A program made the translations under genes and the position numbers. Below the pieces are notes generated by a model. It saw only the letters and a program-made list of their open reading frames with translations. It had not been told where the DNA came from and did not search any database. DNA of 6,341 nt from Clostridiaceae bacterium (GTDB lineage: Bacteria > Bacillota > Clostridia > Clostridiales > Clostridiaceae), in the NCBI GenBank assembly GCA_003510765.1, contig DOKV01000137.1, positions 1 through 6,341 on the forward strand, in the 5' to 3' direction. Of the stretch, positions 1-5,582 are shown piece by piece (within the stretch, counting starts at the first letter, position 1; every line of letters starts with the position of its first letter).

Positions 1-21
1 CTTAGCCGGCGGTTTTGATTG

Positions 22-49
22 AAAACTTCTAAGAAAGAAACGAAGTTTT
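22..49. repeat. 8-bp inverted repeat upstream of the LuxR-fusion gene
   Basis: AAAACTTC at 22-29 is matched by its perfect complement GAAGTTTT at 42-49 across a 12-nt spacer. It lies about 35 nt upstream of the probable -10 box of the following gene, where an operator could sit. No T-run follows it, so it is not a convincing terminator. An operator role is inference only. Confidence 0.3.
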
Positions 50-83
50 GAAAAGACTCTTTTCTTATTTTTCCAGAAGGCTG

Positions 84-89
84 TATAAT
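84..89 (+). promoter_or_regulatory. Probable -10 box (TATAAT) for the LuxR-fusion gene
   Basis: A perfect TATAAT lies 53 nt upstream of the GTG start at 143. The -35 region at the expected distance (around 60-67, TTTCTTA-like) is poor, so the promoter may depend on an activator. The inverted repeat at 22-49 lies just upstream. Confidence 0.4.
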
Positions 90-142
90 GAGGGTAGAAG
101 AAGGCTGAAGGCAGAGGTTGATTTTGGCCATAGGAGGGAGAG

Positions 143-1573
143 GTGGCTCACAAGATGCAATGGTTTCCTAAGCACAAAAGAAGACTATCCATGCACCATA
201 GAATCCTTGTGGTCCACGGACTTTTCTCAGGATATATGCTGTCCTTTCTATTTGAAGGTCGTGTGCTCTATGCACTGTTGGCCCAATATGAGCTGTCCTT
301 TTCCACGTTGATTTTTGGGGCCATTGGGGCCAATTTTCTGGGGATGTTACTATGCCCTTTTTTCTTGGCTTCTAGAAAAGAGGTGAAAAAGCTCTATCTA
401 GGGTCTTTAGGATTTTATGTGGTGCTTCTTCCGATGTTTTTCTTTCCTCCCAATGCCCTATGGCTTCCGTTCATTCTTGTAGCCTCCTTCCTTGCCGGAG
501 GGCTGGTGTCTGGATGGGGCTTCTTTTTAAGGGATACGGTGCCAAAGAAAGACCGCATGAAGGTCCTTTGTGATCTTTTAATCTTAAGCAATCTGGTGAT
601 GCTTCTCTTAAATGTCAGTGCAGTGTTTATCTCACCTGTGGCCTCTCTTTTGGTGTCCATGGGGCTGCTACTCTTGGCTTTATACCTGAGCAATGGGTTA
701 GAGGTGGAGGAGTCCCTTGGGGCAGTCCAAGGGAAGGTCAACGGGGAAGGGAAAAGTCCTCTGTTTCCCTTGGTGTATTTGATTCTTTTTATCACCTTGA
801 TCACCGTGAACTCTGGGCTCATGTATCAGGTGGTGGTCCCCTCTTTTGCCCATCTAGATACCCTCACCAGCTGGTACTTTGCGGTGCCCTATATGGGTGC
901 ACTGCTCTTTCTTCGGTTTTTACCCAAGGGTCTTTTTCTCAAAGACTTTTTGTATGTGGCCGTGGCCATGATGGGCCTCTCCTTTGTGGCTTTCATGATG
1001 ACAGAGCCCACGGTGCGGGGGTATTTCCTGGTGAATACCTTGATGCTTGGCTCCTTTGGGATCTTTGATCTCTTTTGGTGGAGTATCTTGGGAGAAATGC
1101 TGGAGCTTCAAGAAAATCCTTCAAGAATCTTTGGCTTTGGTCTGGCGGCCAATCTACTGGGCATCTTTTTGGGCGGGAGTCTTGGGGTCTTCTTTATGGC
1201 TCGTGGAGAAGCCAAAGAACAGGGCCCAGTGTTGGCCCTAGGGGTGGTTTTTGTGAGTCTTGGATTTCTTCCTTTTTTGCATCGGCAGCTGCGCAATGTA
1301 TTAAAGGATCATGCCTTCTTACAAGCTTTTGCCACCTTAACCACAGGGGAGCAAGAGTCCCAAGGGGACAAGTTGAAGAAGCTTGGTGCCCTGTCAGAGA
1401 GAGAAAGCCAAGTGGCTATGCTGCTCCTCAAAGGAAAAACCTACAAAAATATTGGTCTGGAGCTTTCCATAAGTGAAAATACGGTGAAGTATTATGTGAA
1501 AAACATTTATGCAAAGTTTGAGATTCAAAGTCGTGCAGAACTCATCAGTCTCATGGAGTCTGCCAAAGGATAA
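143..1573 (+). CDS. 12-TM transporter-like protein with C-terminal LuxR-type HTH domain
   Basis: The product is 476 residues: a long multi-pass membrane region followed by a cytosolic LuxR-type DNA-binding domain. About twelve hydrophobic segments can be counted between residues 20 and 385, arranged like a major-facilitator transporter; the last is followed by a basic stretch (HRQLRNVLKDH). Residues 417-470 form a GerE/LuxR helix-turn-helix, opening LSERESQVAMLLLKGKTYKN, with a recognition region ISENTVKYYVKNIY and the trailing R-E-L signature. The start is taken as GTG 143 because AGGAGG at 132-137 lies 5 nt upstream; ATG 155 is 17 nt away and less well placed. Membrane-LuxR fusions of this kind are known from Actinobacteria and Clostridia and are thought to be membrane-bound regulators, but the signal or substrate is not evident here. 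It has no response-regulator receiver domain. The gene stands alone, with its own promoter-like box and a terminator at 1605-1640. Confidence 0.9.
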   Translation: MAHKMQWFPKHKRRLSMHHRILVVHGLFSGYMLSFLFEGRVLYALLAQYELSFSTLIFGAIGANFLGMLLCPFFLASRKEVKKLYLGSLGFYVVLLPMFFFPPNALWLPFILVASFLAGGLVSGWGFFLRDTVPKKDRMKVLCDLLILSNLVMLLLNVSAVFISPVASLLVSMGLLLLALYLSNGLEVEESLGAVQGKVNGEGKSPLFPLVYLILFITLITVNSGLMYQVVVPSFAHLDTLTSWYFAVPYMGALLFLRFLPKGLFLKDFLYVAVAMMGLSFVAFMMTEPTVRGYFLVNTLMLGSFGIFDLFWWSILGEMLELQENPSRIFGFGLAANLLGIFLGGSLGVFFMARGEAKEQGPVLALGVVFVSLGFLPFLHRQLRNVLKDHAFLQAFATLTTGEQESQGDKLKKLGALSERESQVAMLLLKGKTYKNIGLELSISENTVKYYVKNIYAKFEIQSRAELISLMESAKG

Positions 1574-1604
1574 ACAGGGCCACAAGAACTGAAAAACCAG
1601 GTGT

Positions 1605-1640
1605 AAAGCGTCCTACCCTAAAGAGGTAGGCGCTTTTTTT
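1605..1640 (+). terminator. Rho-independent terminator after the LuxR-fusion gene
   Basis: AAAGCG (1605-1610) and CCTACC (1612-1617) pair with GGTAGG (1625-1630) and CGCTTT (1631-1636), leaving a single bulged T at 1611 and a 7-nt loop. A run of seven T ends at 1640. It begins 31 nt after the stop codon and separates this gene from the next. Confidence 0.9.
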
Positions 1641-1724
1641 GTCCTTTTACCCCCTTCGGGTGAAGTGGAATCTTCCCATGTATTCTAGAATAAACGTAGA
1701 TGAATGTAGAAGGAGGAGAGATGG

Positions 1725-2237
1725 GTGGCACGCATGAAAAGAAAAGAGAAACTGCTTTTTTTAGGACTCTTTCTTTGCTTCTTTGGCTTCCTTAGCAGTT
1801 TCTTCTTCCTTCAAAACTGGCAGAGGTTGGGTGAACAAGTACTCCTAGGCTTTCTTTTCCTAGGGACGCTTCTATTCCTCTACTTTTTTCTCCATACCCT
1901 GCAGGAAAAAAAGAGCGCGAAAGTGATCATCGAGAATGCGCTGTTGTCCTTTCAAGCAGCTTACAGTGGCGAGGAGGAAGAAAAAAACCAAGAGAAGAAT
2001 CGTATTTTCATCTCCTCCTTTGGGCTTCTTCTCCCAGATGAAATCATCCAGTTCAATCAAAAAGAAATCTGGCTTCGTCACGTGATCATCAAAGAAGGTA
2101 CCATGGCTTTTGTCTATGGACGAGAAAACCAGTTGAAGAAAACCAAAGTATTATGTCCCCTGATGTGCCAAGAGGCCTTGACAGAAATGGCCCAGCAGTT
2201 GCACTTTGATACCGGGGCGAAAATCACCTTCCTTTGA
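1725..2237 (+). CDS. Two-TM membrane protein of unknown function
   Basis: The product is 170 residues. A basic N-terminus (MARMKRKEK) is followed by two hydrophobic helices at about 10-29 and 39-58, then a mixed alpha/beta cytosolic domain (about 60-170) with an acidic stretch SGEEEEKNQEK at 81-91. The soluble part (from IFISSFGLLLPDEIIQF onward) resembles, in general plan only, the small two-TM-plus-beta-domain proteins of the YcxB/PH-like kind; I do not recognise the family with confidence. GTG 1725 is chosen because AGGAGG at 1711-1716 is 8 nt upstream. ATG 1721 opens a different frame that stops within about 25 codons, and ATG 1734 is 17 nt from the ribosome site. No convincing promoter is visible in the short gap after the upstream terminator. 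A structured intergenic element follows the gene. Confidence 0.75.
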   Translation: MARMKRKEKLLFLGLFLCFFGFLSSFFFLQNWQRLGEQVLLGFLFLGTLLFLYFFLHTLQEKKSAKVIIENALLSFQAAYSGEEEEKNQEKNRIFISSFGLLLPDEIIQFNQKEIWLRHVIIKEGTMAFVYGRENQLKKTKVLCPLMCQEALTEMAQQLHFDTGAKITFL

Positions 2238-2266
2238 GAAGGCGCTTGACTCAGTAGATTTTTCCT

Positions 2267-2339
2267 AAGAAGGGCTCGAAACTCCTATAGTCCCCTATAG
2301 TTTCGTGAACGCTCCTTACCCATTTGATGAGCCCTTCTT
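2267..2339. promoter_or_regulatory. Structured intergenic element, possible 5'-leader RNA (unrecognised class)
   Basis: AAGAAGGGCTC (2267-2277) pairs perfectly over 11 bp with GAGCCCTTCTT (2329-2339). Inside, GAAA (2278-2281) pairs with TTTC (2301-2304), and palindromic CTATAG at 2285-2290 pairs with CTATAG at 2295-2300 around a TCCC loop, leaving a 3-nt bulge. On the minus strand that loop reads GGGA, a GNRA-type tetraloop. A 24-nt segment (2305-2328) stays unpaired; its GCTCCTT (2311-2317) is exactly complementary to AAGGAGC at 2359-2365 downstream. The element ends 78 nt before the DUF3592-like gene. There is no T-run on either side, so it is not a standard terminator. It could be a cis-regulatory RNA, a small RNA on either strand, or a small palindromic dispersed repeat. 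I do not match it to a known riboswitch. Confidence 0.4.
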
Positions 2340-2417
2340 CATGATCGTCATAGGTTACAAGGAGCAGCCTAAAGACAGGAACTAAAAGAGAGAGACCCTA
2401 GAGAGGAGGTAGGAACC

Positions 2418-2864
2418 ATGACGTGGCTAGGCATGAAAAAGAAGTTTTTTGATCTGCTGTTTTTCTTCTTGGGCCTGATCCTCATCTTCTTAGGCATGGG
2501 CCATGTGGCGCTATTTGCCATAGGAGAGACCGTGACGGCAGAAGTTTATGAAGTAGCCCAGCAAGCCATGGTCCAAAATGATGCTTCCACCAGGAATCCT
2601 TCACGATATACCCTTTCTTATAGGTTTACCGTGGAAGGGTCATCCTATAGTGGTCATGTCACCAGAGTCTTTGAAGGAGGCAGTCATAGGAGAAGCACCC
2701 TAAAGGTGCGCTACTTGCCCTTTTGGCCCCATGTGAATCATGAGGATCAAGGAGGCGTAGATCTCCAAGGACTCCTGTCCATGGGGGTGGGCATCCTGGT
2801 GATCTTCTTTGCCTTGAGAGGGGAAATCATCTCCCTTGTGCAGCATCGAAGAGGCTATTCCTAG
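2418..2864 (+). CDS. DUF3592-like membrane protein
   Basis: The product is 148 residues with a hydrophobic helix at about 10-34, an extracytoplasmic beta-rich domain at 36-110, and a second hydrophobic helix at about 115-133. The family features are visible: a post-helix segment GETVTAEVYEV, the strand pair YTLSYRFTVEG (64-74) plus SSYSGHV, and the closing LKVRYLPFWP (95-104), which corresponds to the 'V-x-Y-x-P-x-x-P' feature of DUF3592 proteins. The function of this family is unknown. ATG 2418 has AGGAGG at 2404-2409, 8 nt upstream; an internal ATG at 2433 lacks such a site. The gene starts a run of three same-strand genes (42-nt and 20-nt gaps) and is therefore probably the first gene of an operon, with the structured element 2267-2339 in its leader. 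Confidence 0.8.
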   Translation: MTWLGMKKKFFDLLFFFLGLILIFLGMGHVALFAIGETVTAEVYEVAQQAMVQNDASTRNPSRYTLSYRFTVEGSSYSGHVTRVFEGGSHRRSTLKVRYLPFWPHVNHEDQGGVDLQGLLSMGVGILVIFFALRGEIISLVQHRRGYS

Positions 2865-2906
2865 CCTTTAGATAAAAATTCCCAAAGAAAAAGGAGCGTG
2901 TTTTCA

Positions 2907-3572
2907 ATGAAAAAGGGGAATTATGGTATTTCTTTCACCGCCATCGCCATCATCGCATTTGTCTTTGTACTCCTTCGACAGCCGCAATCGGTACTACTTG
3001 TAGCAGGGTTTGCCCTGTTGGCAGAGCGAGATCCTTGGCTCAATCGTCAGGTGATTCAAGCGCTACTTCTTACCATGGCTTATTATGGAGGACTCTTGGT
3101 CCTGGAAGTGGTTTTTGGGGGGCTGTCAGATTTTCTAGGATGGGTGGATGCCTATCGTGCCCAAGCCAACCTGGTTAGAGTGGTGAGTGTACTGCAAGAT
3201 TTACTGTTCATTGGGCTTCTTGTGCTGGTGATCATGGCTCTTTTAAAGGTCATGAAAGGACAAGATGCCAATGTACCGTTCTTAGGCAGCCTTATCCAAG
3301 GAGATGTCCCTTCTCGGGGGCAAAGAGCGCCAGAAGGCCAAGGGTCAGTAACCCCAAGAAATGCCCCGGAAAAGCCCTATGAGCCTGTTAAGCAAACACC
3401 ACCGCCACCACCAAGGGCTCCTGAGCCTGTGCAAGAGGTAGCCCCTCCACCCACAGCTGTGCCTGTAGTGGAAGGACCCAAAGAGCCCGAGGTGAAACGG
3501 TGTCCTGCTTGCCATAGCCCAGTACAAGAAGGGTTGAAATTCTGCACTGAGTGTGGAGAAAAAATCCTCTAA
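2907..3572 (+). CDS. Membrane protein with proline-rich linker and C-terminal zinc ribbon
   Basis: Starting from ATG 2907 the product is 221 residues. GTG 2898 lies only 1 nt after the AAGGAG ribosome site (2891-2896), whereas ATG 2907 is 10 nt away, so the ATG is preferred. Hydrophobic segments are at about 8-23, 27-39, 48-73 and 91-116; the third, with NRQVIQALLLTM, and the following KGQDANVPFLGSLI recall Tic20/DUF4870-like small membrane proteins, a tentative comparison. Residues 140-197 form a proline-rich linker (PPPPPR, PPPTAVP). Cysteines 199, 202, 213 and 216 make a CX2C-X10-CX2C zinc ribbon (CPAC...CTEC) at the extreme C-terminus. It probably forms an operon with the genes on either side; the next gene carries the same ribbon at its opposite end. 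Confidence 0.8.
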   Translation: MKKGNYGISFTAIAIIAFVFVLLRQPQSVLLVAGFALLAERDPWLNRQVIQALLLTMAYYGGLLVLEVVFGGLSDFLGWVDAYRAQANLVRVVSVLQDLLFIGLLVLVIMALLKVMKGQDANVPFLGSLIQGDVPSRGQRAPEGQGSVTPRNAPEKPYEPVKQTPPPPPRAPEPVQEVAPPPTAVPVVEGPKEPEVKRCPACHSPVQEGLKFCTECGEKIL

Positions 3573-3592
3573 GTAGGAAAGGAGAATGAAGT

Positions 3593-4051
3593 ATGTTTTG
3601 TGAAAATTGCGGAGCAAAAATGCCCGATAACGCCAAGTTTTGTGGAGGTTGTGGACAACGGGTGGGTGAGCCTTTGAAGGGTTCAGCACCAGTGGCCCCG
3701 CCGCCACCCCAGGAGCAGCGTGCTTATACGCCCCCTCCAGCACCACCTCAGCAAAATCCATTTCGAGAAGAAAGAAGAGATGCCAATCCTTCAGCCTATG
3801 CCATGGGCGCACTGAGTGCACCGTTAACCATGGGGCAGTACTTGGTGATGTTCCTACTTATGGGCATCCCGTTGGTGGGCTTGATCCTCTTACTCATGTG
3901 GGCCTTTGGCAGCAATGCCAACATCAACAAGAAGAACTTTGCCAGAGCTTCTTTGGTGCTGTCCCTCATTGCCATAGTCCTATGGGTGGCTATTGGCGGC
4001 ATCATCGTTAGCCTCTTTATGGATGCCTTCAGGGGAGGTTACTACTATTAA
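3593..4051 (+). CDS. Zinc-ribbon domain-containing two-TM membrane protein
   Basis: The product is 152 residues. It opens with a zinc ribbon (MFCENCGAKMPDNAKFCGGC) whose cysteines 3, 6, 17 and 20 are spaced CX2C-X10-CX2C. A proline/glutamine-rich linker follows at about 30-60. Two transmembrane helices lie at about 82-105 and 118-143, joined by a short polar loop with NINKKNFARASL. This order is common among zinc-ribbon membrane proteins in Clostridia, none with a firmly established role that I know of. AAAGGAG at 3578-3584 sits 8 nt before ATG 3593; an earlier ATG at 3586 is out of frame and stops after five codons. It follows the previous gene by 20 nt and is the last gene before the tRNA fragment and the composition change. 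Confidence 0.85.
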   Translation: MFCENCGAKMPDNAKFCGGCGQRVGEPLKGSAPVAPPPPQEQRAYTPPPAPPQQNPFREERRDANPSAYAMGALSAPLTMGQYLVMFLLMGIPLVGLILLLMWAFGSNANINKKNFARASLVLSLIAIVLWVAIGGIIVSLFMDAFRGGYYY

Positions 4052-4073
4052 GGATCTCCAGTGGCTTAGATGT

Positions 4074-4102
4074 ACCCGGTTCAAATCCGGGTGGCGCCTC
4101 CA
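4074..4102 (+). pseudogene. Orphan 3' end of tRNA-Cys, probable attachment site (att)
   Basis: CCCGG (4075-4079), loop TTCAAAT (4080-4086) and CCGGG (4087-4091) make a complete T arm. TGGCGCC (4092-4098) is the 3' strand of an acceptor stem, followed by discriminator T (4099) and encoded CCA (4100-4102). U73 and the GGCGCC acceptor fit bacterial tRNA-Cys. The matching 5' strand (GGCGCCA), the D arm and a GCA anticodon arm are absent upstream; the protein gene ends at 4051, only 22 nt before. A 3'-only tRNA piece next to its terminator is what integrases that target tRNA 3' ends leave at the far side of an element. A deletion remnant is the alternative. Confidence 0.8.
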
Positions 4103-4104
4103 CA

Positions 4105-4149
4105 AAAAAAGCGATTAACATCTTTTTAAGAGATGTTAATCGCTTTTTT
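4105..4149. terminator. Strong bidirectional terminator
   Basis: AAAAAA plus GCGATTAACATCT (4105-4123) pairs perfectly over 19 bp with AGATGTTAATCGC plus TTTTTT (4131-4149) around a 7-nt loop. It has a T-run on both strands. It starts 3 nt after the tRNA CCA, so it is probably the native tRNA-Cys terminator. It also ends the convergent minus-strand operon whose last stop is at 4170. Confidence 0.92.
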
Positions 4150-4169
4150 AGTTTCATGAAAAACTCTAA

Positions 4170-4631
4170 TTATGTGCTTTGAAGTAGTTTTCTAAAAAAA
4201 ATGTTTCCTGCAAAATAAATTGATCCGATGATTATTATGGAAAAGGGGATGAATAATTGCTGACTCAAATTTCCAATAGGCGCTAGGAAGGCTAAAGAGA
4301 CTATATAGCTAATTAGAAATAGTCCTGTGTAAAAACTAAAATTAAAGAAGATGAAAAATCGTATGCTTGGTTTGTCACTTTTATAGTAGGTCATAATCAG
4401 ATAAGCCAAAGAAAGAAGAATTAGCAAAACTTCTGAAGAACTGGTGATTAAGGAAATAGTTAAGAGGACCTCTATCTGGATCTTTTCTAATCCTGTGGTT
4501 AGAATATTATCCTCAATAAATCGAGTTCGAAATACTTCAAAAGAAATGTAGAACGTGTTTATAAGCATAAAAAGTACTGCGCATAATCTTAAAAATGTAT
4601 GCTGTTTGAAATTTGATTTTATATGCTCCAT
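4170..4631 (-). CDS. Four-TM membrane protein of unknown function
   Basis: From ATG 4631 the product is 153 residues, beginning MEHIKSNFKQ. The start is set by GGAAGGAG (minus strand, 4646-4639) 7 nt upstream; an in-frame ATG at 4667 has no such site. Four hydrophobic helices are predicted at about 12-31, 54-81, 91-115 and 123-148, with short polar loops and a basic loop around KSDKPSIR (85-92). No catalytic or binding motif is recognisable and I do not know the family. It lies 45 nt downstream of the neighbouring minus-strand gene and almost certainly shares its transcript, which ends at the terminator at 4105-4149. It is AT-rich, unlike the left block. Confidence 0.75.
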   Translation of the reverse strand: MEHIKSNFKQHTFLRLCAVLFMLINTFYISFEVFRTRFIEDNILTTGLEKIQIEVLLTISLITSSSEVLLILLSLAYLIMTYYKSDKPSIRFFIFFNFSFYTGLFLISYIVSLAFLAPIGNLSQQLFIPFSIIIIGSIYFAGNIFFRKLLQST

Positions 4632-4676
4632 GTTTAGACTCCTTCCATATATATTTAAAATGTACAAGGCACCAAA

Positions 4677-5069
4677 TCATTCTGAGTTTTCGCGGTTTAG
4701 AACAATTATCTTAAAACCATTAAAAATATAGAGACTAAAAACGAGCATAATACCAAGGGTAAGAATTGCTATTAATTTACTTCTTAGGTCTGGAATGAAC
4801 ATCACTAAAAAATAGATAAGTAGGGAGAATGGGAAACTCATCTTGTGCCACCAAGATTGCTTAATTTCGAGAATATCACCTTTTTCAACGTCGACCTTTT
4901 TACTTTTAAGTCCAAATTGAGTAACTTGAATATAATTGTGTTCATCATGTAGCTGGATTTCAAGACTCCGCTTTTCATTAATACTGGCCACTTTCTTATC
5001 GTTGATTTTTATCTGGATTCCTGAAGCTGTGCCACTCCATCCGGTGTTACGTTTTATTGTTATCGACAT
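4677..5069 (-). CDS. Small protein with N-terminal beta-domain and two C-terminal TM helices
   Basis: The product is 130 residues. Residues 1-70 look like an all-beta domain with glycine-rich turns and strands (ITIKRNTGWSGTASGIQIKI, then KVASI, YIQVTQFGLKSKKVDV and a GDILEIK end). Two hydrophobic helices follow at about 78-93 and 98-116. This plan resembles small Firmicute hypothetical proteins with a PEGA-like surface or cytosolic beta-domain and a membrane anchor; no specific function is known to me. The start is supported by GGAGGAG (minus strand, 5081-5075) 5 nt from ATG 5069. It is the first gene of a two-gene minus-strand operon. Confidence 0.8.
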   Translation of the reverse strand: MSITIKRNTGWSGTASGIQIKINDKKVASINEKRSLEIQLHDEHNYIQVTQFGLKSKKVDVEKGDILEIKQSWWHKMSFPFSLLIYFLVMFIPDLRSKLIAILTLGIMLVFSLYIFNGFKIIVLNRENSE

Positions 5070-5094
5070 AAAATCTCCTCCACTAAAAAATAGA

Positions 5095-5100
5095 ATTATA
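5095..5100 (-). promoter_or_regulatory. Probable -10 box for the two-gene minus-strand operon
   Basis: TATAAT on the minus strand lies 25 nt upstream of ATG 5069. A second TATAAT is at 5122-5117. The -35 match is weak (TTATAA at 17-nt spacing), and the region is so AT-rich that chance matches are likely. Confidence 0.3.
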
Positions 5101-5138
5101 AAGGTTTTTCTTTTTTATTATAAAATTAATAAGTATAT

Positions 5139-5314
5139 TTAAACTATAATCCAAATTCCAGCATCGATTAAATATCTCAGATCAAATCCATCCAAGAATG
5201 GGTTTAATACGCTATCCTCATTCTTGTCTAGAAAGGTCTCAAGGGATATTGTATAAAGAGATAGGTTAATGAAAAGACAAGTACAATTACAGCTGGTTTC
5301 TTGGTAACCTTCAT
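5139..5314 (-). pseudogene. Probable frameshifted small membrane-protein gene
   Basis: From ATG 5314 (minus) one frame reads MKVTKKPAVIVLVFSLTYLF, a basic start and hydrophobic helix, then hits TAG at 5230-5228. An overlapping frame, open but without a start codon of its own, continues as LETFLDKNEDSVLNPFLDGF and ends at TAA 5141-5139. Joining the two near 5240-5250 with one shift gives about 58 residues of plausible composition, so the gene looks broken by a single indel. No good ribosome site precedes ATG 5314 and I do not recognise the family. The stop lies 70 nt before the intact operon. Confidence 0.35.
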
Positions 5315-5489
5315 GATGATCTTCTCTGCATAACTTTTTTTTAATGGAAAGCTATGAGCCTTTTAGGATTGCATAGACTAATTAGAATTCAAATGTGGTT
5401 GGCTCAATTATAGCAAATATTAAGATAATATTCGAATTAACGTTGAAAGAAAGGACTCTAGGGGGGGATATAGTTTAACTTATCGTTTT
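5315..5489. other. Gene-free AT-rich stretch
   Basis: Reading both strands I see only ORFs of about ten codons or fewer without ribosome sites. Notable are a poly-A/T run near 5334-5341, AATATT repeated around 5415-5432, and a run of seven G at 5461-5467 between a TTGAAA (5443-5448) and a TATAGT (5469-5474). The 20-nt spacing is too long for a standard promoter. With the flanking broken genes this reads as decayed sequence. Confidence 0.4.
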
Positions 5490-5563
5490 AGGAGGTATGT
5501 TATATAGAAAAACGAATTTTAGAAAAACTTAGAAAAGAAGTAGAAAGAACATTAATGGATTAA
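5490..5563 (+). other. Orphan Shine-Dalgarno with mini-ORF, possible gene remnant
   Basis: AGGAGG at 5490-5495 is a perfect ribosome site. ATG 5497 is only 1 nt away and its frame closes after 11 codons. At the ideal 8-nt spacing the codon is ATA (5504), opening a 19-codon frame rich in charged, helical residues (IEKRILEKLRKEVERTLMD), ending at 5563 inside the following hairpin. A lost ATG start would explain this. It may be a degraded small gene or chance. Confidence 0.25.
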
Positions 5564-5573
5564 TGTTCTTTCT
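5542..5573 (-). terminator. Hairpin terminator downstream of the DUF2871-like gene
   Basis: AGAAAGAACATTAA (5542-5555) pairs perfectly over 14 bp with its complement (5560-5573) around a TGGA loop. It lies 10 nt past the stop of the minus-strand gene. The following minus-strand sequence is T-rich but interrupted by C and A, so the terminator is probable rather than certain; it may also act on the plus strand. Confidence 0.65.
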
Positions 5574-5582
5574 CTTTAAGTA

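Noticed and set aside
415..822. Open frame of 135 codons on the minus strand.
   Set aside because: It lies wholly antisense to the well-supported LuxR-fusion gene, has no ribosome site, and its translation is unlike a real protein (many K, S, P, T with no domain).
1075..1476. Second plus-strand frame inside the LuxR-fusion gene.
   Set aside because: Out-of-frame overlap with a continuous helix and HTH-coding region; no ribosome site and no recognisable domain.
2267..2339. Possible type II hammerhead ribozyme: GGGCTC-GAAAC and TTGATGA-GCCC have the right circular order.
   Set aside because: The core has two extra bases (TC) between stem II and GAAA, position 3 is T instead of C, and the stretch 2305-2323 that should fold into stem I has no self-complementarity.
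2267..2339. Rho-independent terminator of the 1725-2237 gene.
   Set aside because: No T-run follows the stem on either strand, and the interior is much longer than a terminator loop.
3345..3821. Open frame of 158 codons on the minus strand.
   Set aside because: It is antisense to both zinc-ribbon genes; its W/R/H-rich translation mirrors the proline-rich linkers on the other strand.
3994..4102. A full tRNA using GGCGGCA near 3995 as the 5' acceptor strand.
   Set aside because: It would need about 108 nt, mismatches the acceptor 3' strand, has no D or anticodon arm, and lies inside the zinc-ribbon gene.
4936..5142. Plus-strand open frame of 68 codons.
   Set aside because: It is antisense to the start of the beta-domain protein gene, whose ribosome site and start are strong; it has none.
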